Shown here in pieces: positions 1 to 5,422 of a stretch of 6,086 nt of DNA. A model generated the notes under the pieces. The model made no database searches and was not told the DNA's origin. It was given only the letters and a program-made list of their open reading frames with translations. Position 1 is the stretch's first letter, and each line of letters opens with the position of its first letter. The translations under genes were made by a program, and so were the position numbers. This DNA comes from Candidatus Sulfotelmatobacter sp. (lineage in GTDB: Bacteria > Acidobacteriota > Terriglobia > Terriglobales > SbA1): NCBI GenBank assembly GCA_030151135.1, contig JASLEQ010000669.1, positions 1 to 6,086 of the forward strand, written 5' to 3'.

Positions 1-453
1 CGCGACCTGGGCGGCATCATCATTATCGATTTCATCGATATGGATGAGCGCCGCAACCGGCAGCGCGTGATGCAGGCGCTGGAAGAGGAGCTGCGGCATG
101 ACCGCGCTCCTTCGAAGACTTTGCAGTTTAACGATTTCGGATTGGTGGCGATTACGCGCAAGCGCGTGAAACAGTCGCTAGAGCGGACGATTGGAGCGCC
201 GTGTCCGTATTGCCAGTCGACTGGGTACGTGAAATCGGTGACGACGATCTGCAACGAGATATATGTCGAGATGCGAAAGATCGCCAAGCACCTGGAGCAT
301 GAAGATGTGATGCTGCGAGTGCATCCAGATGTCGCCAAGGAACTCAAGGGCAACAATGCGCGCCTGCTGAACGAAATGGAAGAAATGACGAAGCGGACGA
401 TCATTGTGAAGAGCGATCCGGCTGTGCACCAGGAACAGTTCGATATTAACTAG
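1..453 (+). CDS. rng: Rne/Rng family ribonuclease (RNase G-like), C-terminal 150 codons, 5' end cut by window
   Basis: Endoribonuclease of the RNase E/G family, which cleaves single-stranded AU-rich RNA in rRNA maturation and mRNA decay in the cytoplasm. The frame is open from base 1 and ends in TAG at 451-453; the ATG at 40 is internal, not the start. The segment opens with the end of the DNase I-like catalytic domain: RDLGG then IDFIDM, whose first Asp (visible residue 10) matches catalytic Asp346 of E. coli RNase E. The Zn-link motif CPYC follows at residues 68-71, and the 58-residue distance from Asp10 to Cys68 equals the E. coli Asp346-Cys404 spacing. About 80 residues follow the Zn-link, with no long disordered tail, so it is closer to RNase G than to the long RNase E. 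The symbol rng is therefore preferred over rne, though bacteria with a single family member blur this. The N-terminal S1 and 5'-sensor regions lie outside the window. Confidence 0.95.
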   Translation, partial: RDLGGIIIIDFIDMDERRNRQRVMQALEEELRHDRAPSKTLQFNDFGLVAITRKRVKQSLERTIGAPCPYCQSTGYVKSVTTICNEIYVEMRKIAKHLEHEDVMLRVHPDVAKELKGNNARLLNEMEEMTKRTIIVKSDPAVHQEQFDIN

Positions 454-496
454 CTGTCGGCTCAGAGCTGTCAGCTATCAGCTTTCAGTCAGTCAG
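452..496. repeat. degenerate 7-bp tandem repeat (AGCTNTC units)
   Basis: Five heptamers follow each other in exact 7-bp register: AGCTGTC (452-458), GGCTCAG (459-465, degenerate), AGCTGTC (466-472), AGCTATC (473-479) and AGCTTTC (480-486). A shorter AGTC-AGTC-AG tail runs to 496. The first unit overlaps the last two bases of the ribonuclease stop codon and the tail abuts the terminator stem. It lies in a transcribed 3' untranslated region. Its function is unknown; slippage-prone microsatellite expansion is the simplest explanation. Confidence 0.7.
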
Positions 497-523
497 AACG
501 GGCGCTTCGGCGCCCGTTTTCTT
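497..523 (+). terminator. intrinsic terminator of the RNase E/G gene
   Basis: A perfect 9-bp stem (AACGGGCGC at 497-505 pairing with GCGCCCGTT at 510-518) is closed by TTCG at 506-509. This gives the exceptionally stable C(UUCG)G tetraloop. A T-rich tract (TTTTCTT, 517-523) follows, so this is a rho-independent terminator reading on the plus strand, 43 nt after the ribonuclease stop. On the minus strand no T-run follows the hairpin, so it should act in one direction only. Confidence 0.92.
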
Positions 524-537
524 ATGTTTAAAACATA
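523..537. repeat. short perfect inverted repeat after the terminator
   Basis: TATGTTT (523-529) and AAACATA (531-537) form a perfect 7-bp inverted repeat around a single central A. It is AT-rich within a GC-rich region and lies immediately after the ribonuclease terminator, where a promoter for a small downstream gene would have to be. It could be an operator or a chance palindrome; no partner site is visible. Confidence 0.35.
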
Positions 538-724
538 TGGCAAGACCCAAGCGAACGAAAACGAATTGGCGGAAGGACAAGGGACAGTATTTAGGCTGCG
601 GAAGCAGCGCGGAATCTGGGTATTGTCTTCTGATGAGCGCGTTTCGAACGAAGACGAAAACCGAATGATCGAGACGATTCGACTCCAGCGGGAACGAAAG
701 TTGCTCGGTGATCTGGCAAACTAG
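524..724 (+). CDS. doubtful small hypothetical protein (66 aa)
   Basis: An open frame of 66 codons beginning at ATG 524 and ending at TAG 722-724. I do not recognise the product. It is hydrophilic, with a basic stretch (RLRKQRG, residues 24-30) and a charged C-terminal half that could be helical; there is no signal peptide or membrane segment. The stop codon overlaps the convergent 501-codon gene by 4 bases (721-724). The ATG has no Shine-Dalgarno sequence and sits right at the end of the terminator T-tract, so a transcript would need its own promoter and the true start would be further in, for example TTG 566 or ATG 665. A competing 43-codon frame (537-668) covers the same bases. It may be a real small gene, a gene remnant or a chance ORF. 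Confidence 0.3.
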   Translation: MFKTYGKTQANENELAEGQGTVFRLRKQRGIWVLSSDERVSNEDENRMIETIRLQRERKLLGDLAN

Positions 725-2226
725 CTGACGTTGGCGAAGGTGCTGGCGGCGATATCGGCTTGGATGCGGAGTTTTTTTGCCGATTCGTGAATGGAACGGG
801 CTGCCGGACCCGAGCCGCTCTGTTCGGCCGTTTTGGCAGTGCTGCCCGCCTCTTCCGCCGTGGTGCTGGCCATATCGAGCAGGACGACGATGGAGTCGGC
901 ATGTAGCTTCCAGATCGACGACATCTTCTGGCTGCGTTTCAGTTCTTCAATTTCAGTCCGGATGCGGGCGGAGATCGATACCAGCCGGATCAAAGTTCGC
1001 GCCACTTCCGCGCGCAGGCTCTTCTCTTCAAGATATGCGGCATTGTAGGCGTCAGCTTCCGGCGCGGTAAGCGTCAGGTTGAAGAAGCGCATGGGAACGA
1101 TCTGGCGATATTTTGGATCGGCTACGCGCACGAACACCCGGATGGATTCTTCGACGCGGCGGAGTTTCGACTCTTCAGCGGAGAGTTGCTGGGCGGTCAC
1201 GGCCGGCGGCTGGAATACTGCCGGCGCCGGAGCTTTGGGAGGCGCCGCCTTGGCCGGTTTCGGAGCAGCGCCCGCGCCACTCGCCGCCGCCGCGGCCCGC
1301 GGTGGCTGTGAAGCCGGGGTGATCAGCGAGCGCCGGATGGGCGGACGCCGGTCGAGTTCCTTCTTCAGTTTCGATACCCTGCGAAATTTTTCGGCGGTGC
1401 TGCCGTAATCGGCTTCCAGCAACTGCTTCTCTTCGATGGCTGCCACATGTTCGACGGTCACTTCAACGCCATCGACCGTCGTGAGGATCGTCCCGCCCAT
1501 CTCTTCGAGCGCTTGCCCGAAGTTCTTGATCTCGCTCAATGCCTTCACGAACAATTCGTCAAATTTCTTTCCGAACGCTGCGTTGTACGCGGCAACGGTT
1601 GCGAGGACTCCGGGGTGATAAAAGGATGAGTCCAGCCACTGCTTGAGTTCGCGAACGCGGCCGACCATGCCGGAATCGATCAGCGCGTTGAAGTCACGGA
1701 ACCGTGAAACCTCTTCCAGGAACGGGTCGAAGCGCCGCAATAACTGCACGTGTTCTTCAGGAAGCGAAGGCACATCGCTGTCAGCGAGAATTTCGATCAA
1801 TGCGATTTCAAAGGGCGAAAGCGGCAGCGCTCCGTCCAGCCCGTATCCACTCTGCTCCCACTGTCCTGGAACGCGAGGATGGCGATAGAGAAAGGTCGCG
1901 ATCAGATCGGTCTTGTCACGATTGATGTCGGAGACTTCGCGGCGGCGGACGAAATAACGCAGCAGCCCCTCGGCGACTTCGGAGTCTGTGTCCGGTGTGA
2001 GCGCCTGGCGCAACATTGCCGGCGTGATTGCCATGTCGAGCAGGTGCAGCCAGCGGTACATCCGGGCCAGCGTATTGGGCAGCTCGCGGTCAGTATGGCG
2101 TAATGCGTCCTCATCGAGATCGCGCGGAATCGGCACGTCGCCGCCAAGCGTATCCCGCAGAAGCTTCTGGTAGAAGCCCTGGACCGTCGCCAATATGGCT
2201 AGTTCAAACCGAAGATCTTCGGCCAA
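721..2226 (-). CDS. uncharacterised 501-aa protein with Ala/Pro-rich central linker
   Basis: I do not recognise this protein. It reads as two largely helical parts joined by a flexible linker. Residues 1-300 include segments rich in Leu, Glu and Arg, with a small globular-looking stretch at 204-268. Residues 303-344 are a low-complexity Ala/Pro/Lys linker. Residues 345-501 are charged and probably helical, with a Ser/Thr/Ala-rich section near 454-475. There is no signal peptide, obvious membrane segment or catalytic motif, so a cytoplasmic structural or scaffold role is possible but unproven. The start is probably TTG at 2226: no ATG or GTG lies between it and the upstream in-frame stop (TGA at 2266-2268), and a GGGGG run ends 5 nt upstream. 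The gene converges on the plus-strand region, sharing its TAG with the end of the small 524-724 frame. It is separated from purU by 173 bp carrying candidate regulatory sites, so it probably has its own promoter. Confidence 0.85.
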   Translation of the reverse strand: MAEDLRFELAILATVQGFYQKLLRDTLGGDVPIPRDLDEDALRHTDRELPNTLARMYRWLHLLDMAITPAMLRQALTPDTDSEVAEGLLRYFVRRREVSDINRDKTDLIATFLYRHPRVPGQWEQSGYGLDGALPLSPFEIALIEILADSDVPSLPEEHVQLLRRFDPFLEEVSRFRDFNALIDSGMVGRVRELKQWLDSSFYHPGVLATVAAYNAAFGKKFDELFVKALSEIKNFGQALEEMGGTILTTVDGVEVTVEHVAAIEEKQLLEADYGSTAEKFRRVSKLKKELDRRPPIRRSLITPASQPPRAAAAASGAGAAPKPAKAAPPKAPAPAVFQPPAVTAQQLSAEESKLRRVEESIRVFVRVADPKYRQIVPMRFFNLTLTAPEADAYNAAYLEEKSLRAEVARTLIRLVSISARIRTEIEELKRSQKMSSIWKLHADSIVVLLDMASTTAEEAGSTAKTAEQSGSGPAARSIHESAKKLRIQADIAASTFANVS

Positions 2227-2259
2227 AAATGCCCCCGAAACCGCGTGTGCTGGATAAAA

Positions 2260-2281
2260 CTTTACTCACGTTTAAGTAAAG
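2260..2281 (-). promoter_or_regulatory. candidate operator dyad upstream of the 501-aa gene
   Basis: CTTTACT (2260-2266) and AGTAAAG (2275-2281) form a perfect 7-bp inverted repeat with an 8-bp spacer. The dyad centre lies about 44 bp upstream of the proposed TTG start, where a promoter would be expected. It is AT-rich against its surroundings. The geometry fits a dimeric helix-turn-helix regulator, and the TTTACT/AGTAAA halves recall some TetR-family operators; that family link is only an impression. No convincing -35/-10 pair could be fixed. Confidence 0.45.
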
Positions 2282-2288
2282 CGAAAAG

Positions 2289-2316
2289 GTTACCAACGGT
2301 GCAAGTTACTACCGGT
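2289..2316 (-). repeat. pair of 12-bp direct repeats upstream of the dyad
   Basis: GTTACCAACGGT (2289-2300) and GTTACTACCGGT (2305-2316) match at 10 of 12 positions and start 16 bp apart. They lie 63-90 bp upstream of the proposed start of the 501-codon gene, next to the dyad. Tandem sites in this position could bind an activator, but two copies are weak evidence and chance similarity is possible. Confidence 0.3.
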
Positions 2317-2349
2317 ATGGCCTTTGGAAAGGAACGGGACGGAGGGAAT

Positions 2350-2371
2350 CCGGAGGTACATGGACTTCCGG
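2350..2371. other. hairpin in the purU 3' spacer
   Basis: CCGGAGGT (2350-2357) pairs with ACTTCCGG (2364-2371) through 8 pairs, one of them G-U on the plus strand, around a 6-nt loop. It lies about 30-50 nt after the purU stop on the minus strand. No T-run follows on either strand, so it is not a standard intrinsic terminator. It could be a transcript-end stabilising hairpin for the purU operon or have no function. Confidence 0.3.
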
Positions 2372-2399
2372 AGCTCTGAGACGTGAGTTTCGGGTAAGA

Positions 2400-3251
2400 C
2401 TAGAACACGACCGTCTTGTTGCCGTAGACGAGCACCCGATTTTCCACGTGCGAGCGGACGGCGCGCGACAGAACTACTTTTTCCAAGTCACGGCCCTTGC
2501 GGATGAGATCTTCGACGGTGTCGCGGTGAGAGACGCGGACGACGTCCTGCTCGATGATGGGGCCATCGTCGAGGACTTCGGTGACATAGTGGCTAGTGGC
2601 GCCGATCAACTTGACGCCGCGCTCGAAGGCTTGATGGTACGGCCGAGCCCCGACAAATGCTGGCAGAAATGAATGATGGATGTTGATGATGCGCTGCGGA
2701 TATCGGTTGACGAAGTCGTTCGACAGAATCTGCATGTATCGGGCGAGCACCATGAAGTCGGGCTTGTGTTCGGCGATCAGGGTCTCGATTTTCGATTCTG
2801 CGGCCTGCCTGTTTTCTTTCGTAACTGAGACGATGGCGTAAGGAATTTTGTAGAAATCGGCGATGGCTTGATTGTCTGCATGATTGGAGATGATCAGGGG
2901 AATCTCGCAGGCGAGTTCTCCGCTCTGATGGCGGTAGAGCAGGTCGACGAGGCAGTGATCGTATTTCGAGACGAAGACGATCATGCGCGGGCGATGCGAG
3001 GATTGGGCGAGACGCCATGTCATCCGAAACTTGTCGGCGATGGGAGCGAAGTGTTTGCCGAAATCGGCGAGCGGGACATCGAAGTCCTTGGGATCGAACT
3101 CCACGCGCATGAGGAAGAGTCCGGACTCTTCGTCGGCGTGCTCGTCGGCATGAAGGATGTTGCCGTTGTGGCGGAAGACGAAGTCAGCGATGGTGGCGAC
3201 TTCGCCCTTGGCGTCGGGGCAAGAGACGAGGAGGATGGCGGAAGGTTTCAT
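2400..3251 (-). CDS. purU: formyltetrahydrofolate deformylase (PurU)
   Basis: Hydrolyses 10-formyl-tetrahydrofolate to formate and tetrahydrofolate in the cytoplasm, supplying formate for the PurT reaction of purine synthesis and balancing the one-carbon pool. The product is 283 aa, about the size of the E. coli enzyme (280 aa). Residues 5-85 are an N-terminal ACT domain (LLVSCPDAKGEVATIADF), the regulatory module that in E. coli PurU underlies control by methionine and glycine. Residues 88-283 are the formyltransferase-fold catalytic domain. The active-site signature INIHHSFLP lies at 189-197 (Asn190, His192) and the catalytic Asp falls in LDDGPI, 227-232. The ATG at 3251 is chosen over a GTG at 3278 because it matches the family N terminus and overlaps the upstream TGA as ATGA, implying translational coupling to the DUF4259 gene. 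A GGGGTGGGG run lies 4 nt upstream of it. It is the last gene of the minus-strand cluster. Confidence 0.95.
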   Translation of the reverse strand: MKPSAILLVSCPDAKGEVATIADFVFRHNGNILHADEHADEESGLFLMRVEFDPKDFDVPLADFGKHFAPIADKFRMTWRLAQSSHRPRMIVFVSKYDHCLVDLLYRHQSGELACEIPLIISNHADNQAIADFYKIPYAIVSVTKENRQAAESKIETLIAEHKPDFMVLARYMQILSNDFVNRYPQRIINIHHSFLPAFVGARPYHQAFERGVKLIGATSHYVTEVLDDGPIIEQDVVRVSHRDTVEDLIRKGRDLEKVVLSRAVRSHVENRVLVYGNKTVVF

Positions 3252-3646
3252 CTTGCCCCACCCCAAAACTGCCACCACCTTTTAGGGGACGCCGGAGCCG
3301 ATTGGGACGGTCCTTGCGCTTTCACCCGGCTCCGCAGTTCCCGAATCTCGCTCTGTATTTCACTGACCAATTCGCCAGATTCGGCGACTTCGTCTAATCG
3401 GTTGATCTCTTCGAGCTTATCCGCCGCGAGTAAGAGATGGCGATCGAGGTCCTGAACGGGCCAGATGTAATCGCGTCCAAGAAAAAGTAAGACGGCCGCT
3501 GCGGCCCGAATTTCTTGGTATGAGTTCGCTACGTCGAGTTTGAGAGTGTCCTCGACGTGTTTTGCGAGCTTGGTTTTATCGAACAGATCGTCAAACCAGT
3601 CCGCGGCTCCGTCGTTGTCCCATGGCAGCTTGTCCCATGTGCCCAT
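3248..3646 (-). CDS. DUF4259-like small protein (132 aa)
   Basis: The N terminus, MGTWDKLPWDNDGAADWFDD, closely follows the DUF4259 pattern of a Met-Gly-x-Trp start, then a Phe/Trp-Asp-Asn-Asp segment and Ala-Asp-Trp. The molecular role of that family is unknown. Residues 40-60 (ANSYQEIRAAAAVLLFLGRD) fit the usual Ala-rich second helix. Residues 73-110 are strongly charged and probably a helix or short coiled coil. The tail is Ser/Pro/Gln-rich and ends in an aromatic cluster (RWWQFW, 123-128). There is no signal peptide or clear membrane span, so it is probably cytoplasmic. The ATG at 3646 has AAAAGG 7 nt upstream. It begins 24 nt after the FAD oxidoreductase and its TGA overlaps the purU ATG by two bases, so it probably shares their transcript. 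The family call rests on the N-terminal pattern recalled from memory. Confidence 0.8.
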   Translation of the reverse strand: MGTWDKLPWDNDGAADWFDDLFDKTKLAKHVEDTLKLDVANSYQEIRAAAAVLLFLGRDYIWPVQDLDRHLLLAADKLEEINRLDEVAESGELVSEIQSEIRELRSRVKAQGPSQSAPASPKRWWQFWGGAR

Positions 3647-3670
3647 GCTCTAGCCTTTTCGGTTTATCAA

Positions 3671-5257
3671 CTATCGCTTCAAATTCCTCAAAATCTCTTT
3701 CGCCGCATTCGCTCCGGATCCACCCGTCAATCCAGCTCCAGGGTGAGTGCCGCTACCGCAGAGATATAAGTTTTCGATCGGCGTGCGATATCTTGCCCAG
3801 TCCAGCAGGGGGCGCATGGTGAAGAACTGATCTAGCGCGAGATCGCCGTGGAAGATTTGTCCGCCGGTGAGGCCGTATTTTTCTTCGAGATCATGCGGGG
3901 TGATGATCTGGTGGGTCAGGATCAGCTCGGGCAAGTTCGGCGCGTATTGCGAGAGCGTTTGCACGACGGTTTGTCCTAACGCCTTGCGCTGTTGCTCCCA
4001 GTCGCCTTTTAGCTTGTACGGCGCGTATTGCATGTAGATCGACATCACGTGCTTGCCTTCGGGGGCGAGCGTGGGATCGGTCAGGGACGGAATCGTGGCT
4101 TCGAGATAGGGCTGGCGCGAGAACTGTCCATACTTCGATTCGTCGAAGGCGCGTTCGAGGTAGTCGATCTCGTTGCCTATGTGGATGCGACCGCGAAGGG
4201 CAGAGGAGTCGACGTTTTTCAACGCGGTGAACTTTGGCAATCCCGAGAGCGCCAGATTTACTTTGGCGACCGTACCGTTGCCACGGTAATTCTGCAGATG
4301 TTGCACGAAATCTGGAGAGAGATGGACCGGGTCCGTCAGTTTCAGCAGAGTGCGTTTCGGGTCGGCGTTGGAGATGACCGCCTTCGCGTGAATTTCTTCT
4401 CCGGTCGAGAGCAGGACTCCCGTGGCCGCGCCGTTCTGCACGCGGATTTCAATCACTTCGGCGCCGGTGCGAATTTCCGCGCCCGCTGCTTTTGCAGCGG
4501 AGGCCATCGCTTGCGTGATGGCGCCAGCGCCTCCAGCGGCGAAGGAAGCGGAGCCTGCGGGATGCGAATCGGCGGCGGCGCGGATCAAGAGAACGAGTGC
4601 GCTGCCTGCGGACCACGGGCCGAGGAACGTTCCGAAGACGCCGCGAGCCGCGATCACGGCGCGGAGAAGTTCAGTTTCGAAATATTCTGAGGCGAGATCG
4701 GCGACGGCCATTGGGCCCCAGCGAAGCAGACGGAACATGTCTTTCTTGCCGAGCTTGCGGATGGCGCGCCCGGTTTGCAGCATGCTCCAGAGATCGCCGC
4801 GGCTTGGGTTGTCGATGTCCGGCGGAGTTGTTGCGAGGGCATCGGCGATGACCTTGCTGATCTTGCCGAGCGACTGCTGGAATTCGGGATACTTCGCGGC
4901 GTCCTTTTGCGAGAAGGCAGAAATTTCCTGCGCGGATTTTGCGGCGTCTTGATAGAGCGTTAACGCGCGGCCGTCTGGGGAGAGGGCTGTCACGCAGACA
5001 TCGGGCGTGATCATCTTCAGGCCGTGCTTTTCCAGTTGCATGTCGCGGACGATGTCGGGGCGGATGGGGCCTGCCGTGTGCGCGAGCGTGGAGCAACGGA
5101 AGCCGGGATGGAATTCGTCGGTGACTGCGGCGCCGCCGACTTGTGCGCTGCGCTCGAGGACGAGCGGCTTGTATCCGGCTTTGGCCAGGTAGAAGGCCGT
5201 GACCAGGCCGTTGTGGCCTCCGCCGATGATGACGATGTCTTGTGAAGTAGTGGTCAT
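3671..5257 (-). CDS. FAD-dependent oxidoreductase, phytoene desaturase/PYROXD2-like (COG1233 type), complete
   Basis: A 528-residue flavoprotein of the amine-oxidase/phytoene-desaturase superfamily, expected to bind FAD and oxidise or isomerise a substrate that cannot be named from sequence. The N-terminal Rossmann dinucleotide motif is at residues 7-35 (VIIGGGHNGL, with Glu35 closing the second strand to hold the FAD ribose), followed by GG at 41-42. A central GGAGAITQAM segment (242-251) and AVISNADP (293-300) are family landmarks. The C-terminal FAD motif, NLYLCGSGTHPGAGLTGGSG, spans 496-515. No signal peptide is visible. The overall layout resembles PYROXD2-type proteins more than CrtI, and no carotenoid genes are nearby. 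The ATG at 5257 has only a weak upstream AGG, but the Rossmann strand begins six residues later, so the start is sound. It is paralogous to the upstream partial gene and is followed closely by the DUF4259 gene and purU. Confidence 0.93.
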   Translation of the reverse strand: MTTTSQDIVIIGGGHNGLVTAFYLAKAGYKPLVLERSAQVGGAAVTDEFHPGFRCSTLAHTAGPIRPDIVRDMQLEKHGLKMITPDVCVTALSPDGRALTLYQDAAKSAQEISAFSQKDAAKYPEFQQSLGKISKVIADALATTPPDIDNPSRGDLWSMLQTGRAIRKLGKKDMFRLLRWGPMAVADLASEYFETELLRAVIAARGVFGTFLGPWSAGSALVLLIRAAADSHPAGSASFAAGGAGAITQAMASAAKAAGAEIRTGAEVIEIRVQNGAATGVLLSTGEEIHAKAVISNADPKRTLLKLTDPVHLSPDFVQHLQNYRGNGTVAKVNLALSGLPKFTALKNVDSSALRGRIHIGNEIDYLERAFDESKYGQFSRQPYLEATIPSLTDPTLAPEGKHVMSIYMQYAPYKLKGDWEQQRKALGQTVVQTLSQYAPNLPELILTHQIITPHDLEEKYGLTGGQIFHGDLALDQFFTMRPLLDWARYRTPIENLYLCGSGTHPGAGLTGGSGANAAKEILRNLKR

Positions 5258-5322
5258 AGGGAGTCGTGCCTAATGTCGGGAAGAGAATGCCTTGATGCGC
5301 TCGTTCCGCTGCCGGGGGGCGC

Positions 5323-5387
5323 GGGTTCCTTCGACTGCAGTTTTGCTTCGGCCTTGCCGAAGCAAAATCCTCGCTCAGGATGACAGA
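5323..5387. repeat. REP-like palindromic element in the oxidoreductase spacer
   Basis: A perfect 12-bp inverted repeat, TTTTGCTTCGGC (5341-5352) and GCCGAAGCAAAA (5356-5367), surrounds a 3-nt loop. It is flanked by imperfectly complementary outer arms (TTCCTTCGACTGCAG before, TCCTCGCTCAGGATGACA after). On the minus strand it reads GTCATCCTGAGCGAGG, then the hairpin, then GTCGAAGGAACCC. From memory this outer sequence resembles a short dispersed palindrome common in environmental genomes, including Acidobacteriota. Transcribed on the minus strand it would form a hairpin between the two oxidoreductase genes and could attenuate or stabilise the message. No T-run suited to an intrinsic terminator follows it. 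Confidence 0.75.
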
Positions 5388-5422
5388 CTTTTGAGATGTT
5401 CTCGCAATCGGTGCTCATAGAG

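Noticed and set aside
2360..2386. An 8-codon plus-strand leader-like ORF (ATG at 2360) preceded by GGAGGT
   Set aside because: The Shine-Dalgarno match is good, but no plus-strand gene follows it, and it lies within the 3' spacer of minus-strand purU. The GGAGGT is part of a hairpin arm, so chance is more likely.
3252..3278. A longer purU start at GTG 3278
   Set aside because: It would add nine residues not typical of the family and overlap the upstream gene by 31 bases, whereas ATG 3251 gives the ACT-domain N terminus and a classic ATGA overlap.
2868..3455. A 195-codon plus-strand open frame opposite purU and the DUF4259 gene
   Set aside because: It spans the antisense of two well-supported coupled genes, crosses their junction and shows no family features, so it is an antisense artefact.
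4028..4690. A 220-codon plus-strand open frame opposite the complete FAD oxidoreductase
   Set aside because: It lies wholly antisense to a gene with clear FAD motifs. Its translation has no recognisable domain and is Arg/Gly/Phe-rich, as expected from the complement of GC-rich codons.
3671..5257. Assignment as crtI (phytoene desaturase) in a carotenoid operon
   Set aside because: The superfamily matches, but no crtB, crtE or other pigment genes are in view, and the sequence looks closer to the PYROXD2-type branch, so the specific symbol was withheld.
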